Below, piece after piece: positions 23,783 through 34,884 of a stretch of 64,000 bases of DNA. The stretch is from Acanthaster planci (lineage: Eukaryota > Echinodermata > Asteroidea > Valvatida > Acanthasteridae), in NCBI RefSeq assembly GCF_001949145.1, contig NW_019091404.1, positions 3,661,819 through 3,725,818 on the forward strand. The letters are read 5' to 3'. Made by a program: the position numbers and the translations under genes. A model generated the notes under the pieces. It was given only the letters and a program-made list of their open reading frames with translations, was not told where the DNA came from and did no database searches. The stretch's first letter is position 1. Each line of letters starts with the position of its first letter.

Positions 23783-24077
23783 TTTCACAATAGTCCGCCT
23801 CCAAGAGTTTGCAACGCGTTTGGCCAACCTCAATGCGCGGAACCCGTCGACCCACTGCGCGTATGGAATTAGTCAACAAATTTTGCTCCTTGTGATTGGC
23901 CAACGCGTCACAAACTCTTGGAGACGCACTACTATGAATGGAGTACCAAAGTGAATACGTTACGCGCACAATTAGTGTGTAAAAGGCATTAGCGCGTGAA
24001 CCAACACGCGCGCGTACTCCATTCGTTTGCACTGCACTTTCTGGTTCACAGTGACGTCACACTTCGGTACTCCATTG
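23783..24077. repeat. Nested imperfect palindrome with CCAAT and CRE motifs
   Basis: Arms 23783-23826 and 23896-23938 are imperfect reverse complements (shared core CTCCAAGAGTTTG, then ACGCGT and TGGCCAA). A second, outer pair overlaps: 23937-23955 against 24061-24076 (ACTTCGGTACTCCATT, one mismatch). The segment is CpG-rich (ACGCGCGCGT at 24006-24015) and carries ATTGG (23895-23899) and a full CRE TGACGTCA (24052-24059). It could be a MITE or a regulatory region between MAD2L2 and the GPCR gene. Confidence 0.55.
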
Positions 24078-24761
24078 CCTGTATTGCCATGCTAAACCAC
24101 CTTCCCTCAGTCCTAATATTTGCTTCTTTAATAATTTTGAAGTTGTTTTGGTCTGTTCTTTGAAGACCCCAATCCATGAAAATAATAGCAAACTGCATTT
24201 TCAGCTGCACCGTAGTATTTATTTTTAGATTTTTTTGTGCGTGCATTGGGGCTGAGGTAAAACAGCAACACGGATTTGTTCCGTAGCTGCATGTACTTGT
24301 CTTAAATGTGCACTTTAAACTTTGGACAACAAATCAGCAATTACGATAATGTAGAAAAGCACAAACTGGACTCAGTGTTACAACGACGCTAATAAAACTA
24401 TTTATAATCTTGATATTGCTTGTATAAACCACCCAAAACTGAGTTAAGCAGAGAGTGCACATACCACGTGTGTGGTCTCCAGTTGGACTTTTTCAAACGA
24501 CACTGTTTTAATTCGGGTAAAAGGAACGACAAGTATGCACATAATGCCAGCAACGTCTGAAAATAACTGTGAATCGGCATGGTTAAAATGCTACACATTA
24601 ACAATAATTACCCATTTTTTAATACAGTCAAACTAAGGGAAATTATCTCGCCATCTAGCCTACAGTCAAGTGCACGGACACAGTGGATCTGCATGCGGTA
24701 TATGCCCTGAACACACTACAGGACAGCCATAGAGAAAGGAAGACAACCAACTTTTGGCAAG

Positions 24762-25829
24762 ATGAACTGCAACTCCTTTTACTTCGATTCTTCAAAGAAC
24801 GAAATCTGTCTGGATAACTGTGGAGGAATGGAAAGCGCCTCTGACATTGTAAAAAGCACTGTCGTAGGAACGATGGCTCTGTTAATCATTGTGGGTAACA
24901 TCTTTTGTGTTGTGGTACTGTGGAAAACCAAGGAAATCCATTTTATCTCTCGACTGTTTATGGCATCTCTCACCGCAACCGACTTGACTTTTGGTTTCTT
25001 AGTTGTTCTTCCAGTCGCGTTTTCGTCAGCATATAACAAGTGGCCTGTTAACCACGACTTCATGTGTCAATTTCATGAAGCGGCAACATCTATTCTAGGG
25101 GGTGCCTTAACTATGAGTTTACTGGGTATAAGTATTGACCGCTGGATTGCGGTCAGTAAACCACTCCGATATTCAACAATTGTGACTCAAAAGAGGGCTC
25201 TCATACTCATCACAGTTTTATGGATTTTACCGCTGTTATTTCGACTCATTAGCACGCCGGCTATTGGTGCCTATAAGTTGCAGTTCCAATCAGATAGTGA
25301 CATGTGTTGGATGTGTACTAGACAGACAGGCCACACCGTATACACGGCAGGCGTGGGCCTTTTCATGTTAACCCCATTTGTAACGACACTCTTTATATAC
25401 GCCCGACTTCTACGGATAGCTCGCCGACTCGCTCGGCGTATACAACCTAACAGCGTGCCCCGCAATATGGATGGCGAAGTGTTCAGCGCTCATGCAAAAT
25501 CGGCAATAACATTCCTGTTAATTACTGCTACATTCGGCATTTGCTGGATGCCTTTCACCGGAGTCTGGTTATATCGGGAAATCACAGGAGAAAATACCCA
25601 CAAGTACATCGTTATATTTGCTGAAATGACTGCGTTTTCTAGCAGTTGGCTAGACTGTTTAGTGTATTACTATCGAAGTAGAGCATTCAAGCAAACGGCG
25701 CGAACAATGATCCGTAAACTTTGTTGCAAGTTACGTCGGCAGAACACGGAGCAGCTTTCAACTATAAGAACTATTAATGTACGGGAAGCAAATGAGCTTG
25801 AGTGTTCAACAACCTCAGACTGGAAATAG
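24762..25829 (+). CDS. Class A (rhodopsin-like) G-protein-coupled receptor, intronless, orphan
   Basis: A single-exon frame of 355 aa with seven hydrophobic segments. Class A landmarks are GN in TM1 (Asn46), LTATD in TM2 (Asp74), the TM3 Cys102 for the extracellular disulfide with Cys182 or Cys185, DRW at 126-128 at the end of TM3, Trp154 in TM4, Pro205 in TM5, CWMP at 261-264 in TM6 and DCLVY (298-302) in place of NPxxY in TM7. The usual DRY is DRW. The TM3 position 3.32, an Asp in amine receptors, is Thr109 by counting from Cys102, so amine binding is unlikely. The third intracellular loop is short and basic; the tail has a CC pair at 321-322. No N-glycosylation motif is seen in the short N-terminus. 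Ligand unknown. Intronless receptors of this type often form lineage-specific expansions. Confidence 0.9.
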   Translation: MNCNSFYFDSSKNEICLDNCGGMESASDIVKSTVVGTMALLIIVGNIFCVVVLWKTKEIHFISRLFMASLTATDLTFGFLVVLPVAFSSAYNKWPVNHDFMCQFHEAATSILGGALTMSLLGISIDRWIAVSKPLRYSTIVTQKRALILITVLWILPLLFRLISTPAIGAYKLQFQSDSDMCWMCTRQTGHTVYTAGVGLFMLTPFVTTLFIYARLLRIARRLARRIQPNSVPRNMDGEVFSAHAKSAITFLLITATFGICWMPFTGVWLYREITGENTHKYIVIFAEMTAFSSSWLDCLVYYYRSRAFKQTARTMIRKLCCKLRRQNTEQLSTIRTINVREANELECSTTSDWK

Positions 25830-25934
25830 ACTAGTTTCACCATACTGAATGCGGCAAGAAATATAGTTAATTCTTCAAAATCTAGAGTAATGATATACAA
25901 AAATGAAACAGCATTGCCATGCTTTTACTATACC

Positions 25935-25965
25935 GACAAGCTACATGTACAGCTTGTCTGTATGG
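25935..25965. repeat. Short perfect hairpin GACAAGCT / AGCTTGTC
   Basis: GACAAGCT and AGCTTGTC are 8-bp inverted arms around ACATGTAC, about 105 bp after the GPCR stop codon. It directly precedes the repeat array and may be part of the same structured 3' UTR. Confidence 0.5.
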
Positions 25966-25974
25966 TAAATGCAT

Positions 25975-26388
25975 TTTTATCAGATTAAGGATTTCACATC
26001 TGTTACTCTTTCAGAAATTGCCCTTTTGTAAATACCTTTGTTTATTCTTCTTAAAAGAACATTTTTTTCTCTTGTATATACAAGATTTATTTTCAGATTA
26101 AGGATTTCACATCTGTTACTTTCTCAGAAATTGCCATTTTGTGAACACCTTTGTTTATTCTTCTTAAAAGAACATTTTTTCTCTTGTATATACAAGATTT
26201 ATTAGATTAAATTTCACATCTATTACTCTCTCACTGAAATTGCCCTTTTGTAAATACGTTTGTATATTCTTCTTAAATAACATTTTTTTATACAAGAACA
26301 AAAATGTTATTTAAGAAGAATAGACAGAGGTATACAATAGGGCAATTTCTGAGAGAGCAATAGACGTGAAATCCTTAATCTGATAAAA
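25975..26388. repeat. Three direct copies plus one inverted copy of a ~110-bp unit
   Basis: Copy 1 starts near 25981, copy 2 at 26094 (113 bp later) and copy 3 near 26203. Each runs from CAGATTAAGGATTTCACATC through AGAAATTGCCCTTTTGTAA and TATTCTTCTTAAAAGAACAT to CTTGTATATACAAGATTTAT. Copy 3 is shortened. A fourth copy at about 26300-26388 is inverted and folds back on copy 3; the centre AAATAACATTTTT / AAAAATGTTATTT is a tight stem. An AATAAA follows at 26396-26401, so the whole array is probably transcribed as GPCR 3' UTR. A MITE with internal amplification is one origin. Confidence 0.85.
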
Positions 26389-26395
26389 CTGTCCG

Positions 26396-26401
26396 AATAA
26401 A
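26396..26401 (+). terminator. Candidate polyadenylation signal for the GPCR gene
   Basis: The AATAAA directly behind the inverted array would give the GPCR messenger a 3' UTR of about 570 nt containing all four repeat copies. The following stretch to 26892 is AT-rich and shows no gene. Confidence 0.4.
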
Positions 26402-26892
26402 CTGTCGGTGAAAAACTGAGTATTTCGGTTACAAAAAGACAATTTAAGATAATATAATGGACGAGATGCAATAAATTTATCTATTAAATGTAAACGGATT
26501 TCAAGCTGGACTCAAAAACCATCTTTCCAAATAAACACTTCAAAGTACAAAGTAAAAGTCAAAAGCACCCTATTAAGAATGAAGAGGTACATGTACTCAT
26601 AACTTGACACCTATGCGAGATGCTGATTATGAACGTGATTTTTTTATTTTATGAAAAAGATTGTACATAAATCATAAAAATCAGTTTACCAAAACGGTCA
26701 AACAGTTTCAGCCACTACATTTCACTGTTATGATTAGGAACAGTTACTAAACTGTTACGTAACTCGGGCGTTTTTACAAATTATGCCGTATACATTCTCA
26801 ACTGGGAATGGCCTGGAATGATAATGTACTTTTCTCTGGCACTGTGTCTAAAAAACTTCTTAATTAATGTTAGGAATTCACACTTAACTTAT

Positions 26893-26898
26893 TTTATT
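26893..26898 (-). terminator. Polyadenylation signal for the mucin-like membrane protein gene
   Basis: AATAAA on the minus strand about 80 bp after the TAG stop at 26976, a usual distance for a short 3' UTR. Confidence 0.5.
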
Positions 26899-26975
26899 CG
26901 CAAGATGAAAATTAAAAAATATAGGATACATAACATATTCAAAGATATTTTCTGTATTGTCCTGGTACAAGCGCG

Positions 26976-29900
26976 CTAACCACGATATGTAAAGTCACTA
27001 CAAGCATCGTCCATTACACTTGGGTCTTCATACAGAAGACACTCGTGCGAGCCCTCGCAGGGTGGGAAATCTTGCGGATCCACACACTGAGAGAAATCTC
27101 GCCGGTTCTCATCTTGTGAGTGATCTTCATTCAGCTGAAGAAATATAACATGAAGATAAAATTAATAAATTTGAATATGTTGGCAAGTAAAGCATTTTTG
27201 TCATTCATGTTCTCGTTGTCACTGTCACTGCAGTGATCAAACCATGACATGGCCGTTGCACAGTCACTTTAATACGGGACTTGATATTATCCAAACTTTC
27301 AAAATCAATGCACCAGACGGCTTTCGATTGGATATTGATCCAGACAAAATAACTGCAAAAGGAATGACACCGAATCACTATTCCCCAGCGAGTTCTTTTC
27401 CAAAGTGACATATTGATTTTGCAGATGGCACCGACCGCAACAGCCCTGTAGGAGGCATTTTTCTGCCCACTGAATCCCACAAAGGACAGGAGTTTGTTTC
27501 TTAGTAAGCCGGCGGCTGGTTGTTGTAATGAGCATGTCACGAACTTGCCAGAATCGGCCGATTGTTTCTCGTAAGGAAATCATGTCCCCTCTTGTTGTGA
27601 AGCAATGCGCCCCCACAGCTACTTGCCCTCCACGTGGACTTGGAGCATTTGCAAGCACAAAAATTTAGGATTCATATAAAAGTGACAAATTGTTTGATGC
27701 TTTCAATTGGCCGCTTGTTTTTAGCATGAAATGTCTGTTATTAACAAAAGACAATTCTTTGCGGTGGTGCGTTGTATGGGGAGACTGATTTTTTCCAAAG
27801 ATAAAACGTTAAAATCTCATCCGACCGACACTCAATCTAACATTTTTCTAAAATTAAAATCAAACTAGAAAAGAGGGGTTTCGTGTTTGAAAGGGAAAGT
27901 TGATGTAATAATTACAGCAAACGTGAAAACACGTATAATGTACAATGAAACTTTAACTACATACATTTTCTCGCTGTTCCTGCATCAAATCAAGTTACAA
28001 AAAAAAGTTTCCTTTCCAAGTTGTTATGCACTGTGAGCTGTATCTCAATATTTAAGCCGATTAAAATGTATACAGAAATGGATCCGTGATGTTTGTCGGG
28101 GAAAAGAGAGCAACTGAATAAAACGAATCAGTTATAATACTATTATTTATCATAATATTAGAAAAAAAGATATTTGTCAATTCTTTTTTTTTATAAATGC
28201 GTCATGTAAAATTAAAAGAATTAAATTTGCCTTGTGGCAACTTCGCGTGTTTCTAATGCTTGACACTAACAGAAAGAGCAACGTGTCTTGCTAACGATCG
28301 TCTACAAAGCATATCATATTGCATGGTACAACACGGATACAATTTTGCATTTGGAGATGAAAAAAATCCCATATCCACGGTGTTTGTGTCTTTCAGTAGG
28401 AATTTGCAGTGTTTACACACAGGCCAACGACCTCGCATTATCAACGTCGAATTCTAAAAAAATATCTCATCGCTAATTTTTGATTTAACGCTTTATCTTC
28501 TTATACTTCGGCTTCAGTCTCTCAGGCCATTTCTATTAGATTAGAAACTCTACAGTGTTGTTTGTGTACTTCACTTTCCCTAAAACCTTTAGAGGTGTAA
28601 TGGACCATAGCGTTGAGGAAGCCTACAGATTCATTGTCATCTTGATGTATTTCCCATGACAATTGTTTTCCCCACGAGTTTGACATCACTGAACGTGCGC
28701 GTACGAATCCATATGAATAAACGTCAATGGTTTATTTTTTTCCTAGGAGATCTTGTGTGGAGTTATGAGCGGGGAAATTTGATAATTTCTGCCAGTAAAC
28801 AAATTTGTCTAGCTGAAAAAAATACCAATACATGTACACAATGAAACTCCTGGCAAAAGTTAAGTAAACAACTTTCAAAACAACTTAGAAACGTATGGAG
28901 GAGATGCTTCTTTACAAAATCCAAATATTACTCTTCTGATGCATAATTCGATAAAATATGAAAGTATTTATCTATAACAGTTAGGCTTATCCCTATTTTG
29001 TACAAAAAGGCACACGTAAAATGTTTGCTTCATGGAGTATAAAAGCTGTCTAAACCTCCATTGGCTTTATATTAACGAATAACATGCAGGGGAATGCATG
29101 TTTGATATAAATAACATCAGTCTATATATCAATAGATAACCGGTTTATCGTTCTGTCAAGAATCCCGCACAGTAGTACTCTCAGGATTGCTCTTAAAAAA
29201 CAACCTCCGTGGTCGTCAAAGGTTGCAAATAGCAGAGTAATGGACAAATCGATGACAGGTACGAAAATGCACCTCGTGATTTAGAAGAATGATTGCGTTG
29301 TGCCAATGCGTCCGCATTCCACGCATTAGGTCTAAGTACTGTACCTTCGGCATATGTGGCAGCAGGGTTATACGACCCTGTCTGAATTCAGGGCTCAGAC
29401 CACTCCATTAACAGATCCATACGTCTTAGTTTAGGGAGAGGCAAGTTTAAAAAAAAAAGAGTTTCCGTACATGACAGGAACTTTGAATATTTAGGTGTCC
29501 TGTTCAGTAGCAATGCCTCTGTTTTTACTTGAATGTGTACATGTTCACAATTCTGTAGTAAGTGAAGTACTTTACTTTTTAAGGTAAGATTTAACATGGA
29601 TTTACAGAAAACGACATTCCGTTATGTCATCATTACCACTATCAATTTTTTCTGTCCATGTTTGATATATTTTTCATAAATTTGAATTTTCCACCCTAAC
29701 AGCAGATCACAAAGGACTCATGCGAGTTAACACCTCAGCATTCACTGAAACATACATTGATACCTTTTAGAATTATTAACGGATCATTGACCTTCATCGT
29801 CTTCCTATTTGCAGCCAGAGGGAAACTAAACTACTGGCGATTAATTCCACTCCTCGCCTGCCAGTCATTCAGCCAGTCGGAGTGATTTTTAATTTACAAT

Positions 29901-32900
29901 TTAGCAGTTGTCACTCATGCTGCTGAGGCTCTCCATAGCTTCTTGCGAGCAGTAGTATATGAAAAAGTAAATGAAAAAGCTTCAGGTGATCGCCCCGAGG
30001 ATCCGTTCTCAACATAGCCGTCGTTACTAGGATTCATAAAGGAAGAAGTTCTGAAATATATCGCCTATCTAAGGATTATCACAGGACGTGTGATAAAAAC
30101 CCTCAAGATTAACCACGTGCCCCAAGGACTTGTCGCTCAAGATTTATTTACAAACGTCCATACGTCCTCATGATAATCATCTACACAATTCAAACAAAAA
30201 ACCCGGATTCACTCGATTTTCTCAACACGCTGATGTTCTTCATAAGAACCATGTATAATCATTTTGGAAAAAGAGTTTTCCCCTTCGTGATCTATTCAAA
30301 TTTTGACTTACATCTTGATTTTCAAAATACATGTCGTTTTCGTTCGAGTCCTGGAAGTCATCAGGTTCGTTCTCAAATCTCGAATATGGATGTGGAGAAT
30401 CCTGCCAATCCGGTCTGCGACAGAACCACAAAATATACGAGAATGAAATATGTTAACTGTTTGTCAAACCAAGGCTAAACGCGACTAGCTCCGATTATTT
30501 TTACCTTCGTTGGAAATTAATGCCGTAGAAAAATTGGGTGTACAGTGTGGTTCTCAGATCTGATGATGCACACGATATGTTGGTCAGGTAGCCACCCATA
30601 CCATGTGACCAACTGACAACATCACTGGGAAAAAATGCCACTGCATCCACAAAGAGATGGTCTCTTTTGCCAAACTCTTTCCCATTACCATTTGAATGCT
30701 ATTGTTGATATTCACCATAATCAGGTGTTCCCAACTACAGACTCATCGATTGAGCTATCCATGCCTGTCTGGCAAATCGTCGATTCTGTCTTTTGGAGAC
30801 GTTAATTAAATCAAAATCGCACAGGCGAAAATCAATGTAAACATATCTCATGCTGCATCTGAAAATAGCATGGGAGGTGGCTTTCGTCGTATTGATTACT
30901 TAAAAATATTATATCTGAATAACGCAGAGCAAGGCACCAAGGAATCTTTGGGTCAAGGAACCATATTTCAATTTAAAATTGACACTCAAAGAGACATCAG
31001 GTGGTTATTTTCGCTAAATACCTCATTCTGTTGTAGATGACAAGAACTGTGATGTAGGATACCAAGACAACAACAAAACCAATGGTGATCCACAAAGCAG
31101 CGTGGTTTATGACGCGTCTTGTTCTTAATGAAAGTTCATAGGCTGTCTCTTCATGAGTACTTTCCTCATCTCCACTATCACGGTCATCTGTATTAAGCAA
31201 TATAAAAAATGCATGACGAGGGCAGTCAGACACTTTAATGTGTAACACAAAGATCGTGCCGGAGCGTGACTGGTTTAATGATACTAGGGAGCAGAATTAC
31301 ACAGCATAAAGCGCAGATACACGACATTGTATGGATCCACACAGGTCTACTATTTGCTAAAATCCTCAGAGGTTCAGCAAATAACAAATTATTATTCCAG
31401 TTCTAGATAACCCTTGAAAGGTAGGTAATACTAATTTGAAATAGCCATAACTTCGTGTTTTGTGTGCACATTGCCCTGCATATTCACTATGAGCTCATCC
31501 GAATCTTTCTTCTTTTCAGCACCTAGTCTAATCAATATCCTGAACAGACAGGATGCCACTCTAAATCATCTCCTGCTGTCGAGGCTTATATCAATGAGAA
31601 TTCATCCGCACTTCACACCTGATCTAATGCAGAAAGCGAAGTGCAACAAACCTCCCCTTTACCATACTGTCGGGGCGTGTCAGCACCCCACAAGGACAAA
31701 ACTACAGGTGTTGAGGGACGATGTTGCTGTGATAAAAACATACATAAGGTAAATCTACCCTTGAAATGTGACGTGTTGAGTACGGTAATATGTGTTTCAC
31801 TAAATCCAATGTGAAAATTTATTTAAAAAATTTTCCTCTGTTGGCTTTTATGCGTCTATTTCTGTTATAATCTACAGTATAACCTATGAATTGAATTGCT
31901 TAGGTTCCTTTTTAAGTCTTAATTTTACGAAGCAAACTGACTTGGCGCCGTCAGAGATGGCGGCCTTTCAGCCGTTTGCTCTTAATCATATTTGATAACG
32001 AAAACTGACCAGAATGTGCAAATTCATAACATAGGTAATGGCAAGTATCAGATTTCCTGTCAAATGCAATTTCATTACAAAAACTTCATTTACTTCGCAA
32101 CCACTCAGGACTTTAGCCATTTTCAGTATATTGTATCTTCCTTTTCGATCGCCAGGCCCGTGTACTCCGTATATCGTCTATTTTCCTGACCCGTTGCTAG
32201 AGATATTGAACGATTGACATAATTAAATCATCTCTTCCATTTTGTCCTCCCTAGAAGGAGAACATGATATATCTGTGGTAACATTAGCTGCAAAAGGGTC
32301 TTTGCTCGAGCGGCGAAGCCTATAGCATGTGGCGAAGAAAAGCTGACGATAGCGAGGAAGCGCACTAGTGTTTGTAAGATCGTCGAATGGAATGTGAGAC
32401 GGAAGAGGAGAATCTCTATCACATGACAGGATAAATATCATGAGAAGGAAATTGCCGGGATACTGTAGCTGTTTCTCTAAGTGGCTGTTTTTCTTTAACG
32501 CGTTGGCGATTTTATCAGTTGCCGTCTCGGATAGGATGATGTAGTTTTAGTCTTGGCGCACGTGCGCACTTTGTGACTAAACTTTACCGTGACTTCCAGT
32601 TCACTACAAAAATGAAATAATTGATTTCGCACCAAAGTGTGTAATTTCAGATAGGTGGTTCAAAATGCCATTGTGATCGTATGCCGTAGACTACTGCACG
32701 TAACTCTTAGCGCTTAAAAACGAACTGGTTTCATGTGTGAAGAAAAAGGAAGGAAGACACTGGGTTAATACTTTTGAAATTTCAGCATTTAACCATCGAT
32801 ATTAATACCAACCTCTGAGCAACGTCCCTGGACACTATTTACGGCGAATATCACCCGCAAAACAAGCGGCGCCGCCCCGTGAGGGACAAATTCAATCCAC

Positions 32901-34884
32901 GTTGCTAAGTGTTTTCCCGCGTCATATGATAGGAATTCCATCAAAAAATGAAAGATTTCTCGTTTCGAGTGGGAAGAAATACAGCGAGTGCAAAACCAGT
33001 CGCTCGGTGAAAGCGCTTCAGGGTATCCAGCTCATAGTGGAAGAAAAAGGAGGACGATAGGTGAAAGATATGCCGAATAATATCGTGTATGACACCCAAG
33101 AAGCGGTATATCCTGCGGTACTATTGATGCTCAACACGGAAGGATGAATGGCGGATGCAAGTCTCTCGTTATGATTACAATTGCAAGATTAAAAATATGG
33201 GTGGTTTCCTCAAGTAGGCAGCAGCTGAACTGATTGTCTGTAGGCGCATGGGTCTGGTTTAATTACTACATAGTGATACACCAGGCGCGGCAGGCAGAAT
33301 CTAAATAATCGTAGATACAGCAAAAAACTACGGCGTGATTAAGGGACGATATCAAGGCTTCGTATTAAACTCAGATTATGCTGATCGAGAAAAAGAAATA
33401 AAATGCTACGTGTTCTGTTGTGATATACACTAAATAAGTGGCCGTTAATTACTCGTAACTTATAAAATTAACCAGACAAAACTTAACAAACACTGATTTT
33501 TGCAACCACACAGCAGTGCATGTATGTGCATATAAGAACCGACCGTGATTTCAAATGCAGAAATCTTCTTCAGATATTTGCCTCAGGAATATCAGCGATC
33601 CTTTCTGGAGTGTCATCACAAACTAGACGAAGCACTGACAGGTACTTGACCACACATAAGTGTTTGTTGTTTTAGACTTACGGGCACCAGAATTGAAACT
33701 CCAAACGATTTCAGATGATATGGATTTGGCTGTTTTAAAATGTGAATTATCCTCTGTCTGGACAATAATAACTTTTCACAGTATTCGTCATCAATCAAAG
33801 CTTTTTCTTTTCATGTTTGTTGTCACCACAATTGAAGAAAAGCATGTTTTTTTTTCTCGCAGCCTGCAGTAACAGTCAATACTCAAAATAAGAAACAATT
33901 TAGGAATAGAAGATGAAATGGCATTAAGTGCAATAAAGACATTTGTAACCGGCAAAGAGTTTCTGACTGAAATGCAATACCTACTGCACTTGATCAAAGA
34001 TATGAAAAAAAAAAGTTTAATGAATATGAACCTACCTGCTGTTGTGAGCTCTTCCGTTACCTTCTGTGTGCGTGACGTGCTTGTTGTGGCTTTTGCTAGA
34101 CTCGTCAAGAAATCAGAACTTGTCGTCTTGGCCACTGGCAGAGCAGTTTCCAATTCGTAATTTTTAGAAGTTTTGGGTGAAGGATTACCCTTCCAAGTAG
34201 TGAGCGATGTTTTTGTCGAGGCTTCACTTACACGTAGTCCTTCAAGATGGTGTGGCGTCGTATCAGGCACAGATGAAGATGAGGTATCAACATTCAGGGT
34301 GACCGTCGTGGTATGTTGACTTGAGTATAAACGTTGCTTTGAAAATTGAGAATTTGGAGTAAGTATATCCTGAAGGTTTTTGTTAACAAAAATACTTGTG
34401 GTGCCAACACGTGTGTGTAATTTCTCTGGTTGGGACGTTGGTTTCTGCGATGTATCATCAATTGATGTTTTGGTAAATGATGCTGTAACAAGTGAAGCTT
34501 CCGTTGACGTTGATTTTGCTGAGTCTTGCAAACGCAAAGAAGACGTTGAAGGTTCAAAAGCAGGTGACTGAAATGGCGTTGCTGGATTTCTTTGGTGGTT
34601 TTCTGAAGTGCCACTTTCTTTATAATCTACAGTTTCATCTCGCTCACCGATATAGGCGACAGTGCGTTGCACAGTACTGATTCCAACTGTTGTATTTTCA
34701 GAAATCGTATCATTAAGCAAATCGACGTTTGTTTCCGTCAAAGTTGAGGGAACAGAGGTTTCATTTGATGTATTAGCCTGTGAAAGAATACTTTTGGCCC
34801 TGTATTTTGATGTTGCCGTGACGTCGACAAAGTCTGTGAAATTGGCAGAGGGCATTACCTCAGCTAGCGGGGACGCCAAATGAC
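26976..34884 (-). CDS. Single-pass membrane protein with Ser/Thr-rich (mucin-like) ectodomain; 5' end uncertain
   Basis: Four minus-strand exons join in phase: 34884-34036, 31187-31022, 30414-30312 and 27134-26976 (TAG). The first is about 283 codons, very rich in Ser and Thr with several N-X-S/T sites (for example NFT, NTS, NET, NDT, NTT), as expected of an O-glycosylated stalk. The second starts acidic (DDRDSGDEESTHEE), then has a membrane helix (AALWITIGFVVVLVSYITVLVIY) and a basic-side stop NRMR. The last two form a tail rich in Asp and Glu with Tyr sites HPYSRF (fits the YxxPhi sorting motif), MYFENQD and LLYEDPS, and four Cys. The family is not recognised. The start is not certain: the first exon opens in phase 1 behind a good acceptor, so at least one upstream exon must exist; see 37839-37986. 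An adhesion or signalling role is inference only. Confidence 0.75.
27135..30311. other. Last intron of the mucin-like gene, with unexplained open frames
   Basis: At 27178-27660 the DNA is less AT-rich and open on both strands: two minus-strand frames of 111 and 117 codons (27205-27540, 27305-27658) and a plus-strand frame (27178-27406). None could be assigned. The remainder (27.7-30.3 kb) is ordinary AT-rich sequence with a TACATGTA at about 28831. Confidence 0.4.
31188..34035. other. Intron between ectodomain and membrane-helix exons; holds a plus-strand exon-like frame
   Basis: The intron is 2.8 kb. At 31520-31748 a plus-strand open segment is bounded by a polypyrimidine acceptor (CTTCTTTTCAG) and a donor (AAG/GTAAAT). 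Elsewhere a minus-strand frame at 32223-32441 lacks clear splice sites. A CpG-richer patch lies at about 32800-33010. No function is assigned. Confidence 0.4.
31520..31748 (+). CDS. Possible exon of an unknown plus-strand gene
   Basis: The open segment reads PSLINILNRQDATLNHLLLS in its first part and LQVLRDDVAVIKTYI near its end, with no stop. It begins after a strong acceptor and ends at a good donor, with asymmetric phases. No neighbouring exon on the same strand was found, no domain was recognised, and it lies in an intron of a gene on the other strand. It may be a real nested exon, a decayed mobile-element fragment or chance. Confidence 0.2.

Noticed and set aside
24779-25063. Minus-strand frames inside the GPCR
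   Set aside because: Antisense shadows of a clearly coding single exon.
32223-32441. Minus-strand frame as an extra exon of the mucin-like gene
   Set aside because: Acceptor and donor are poor and the flanking exons already join in phase without it.
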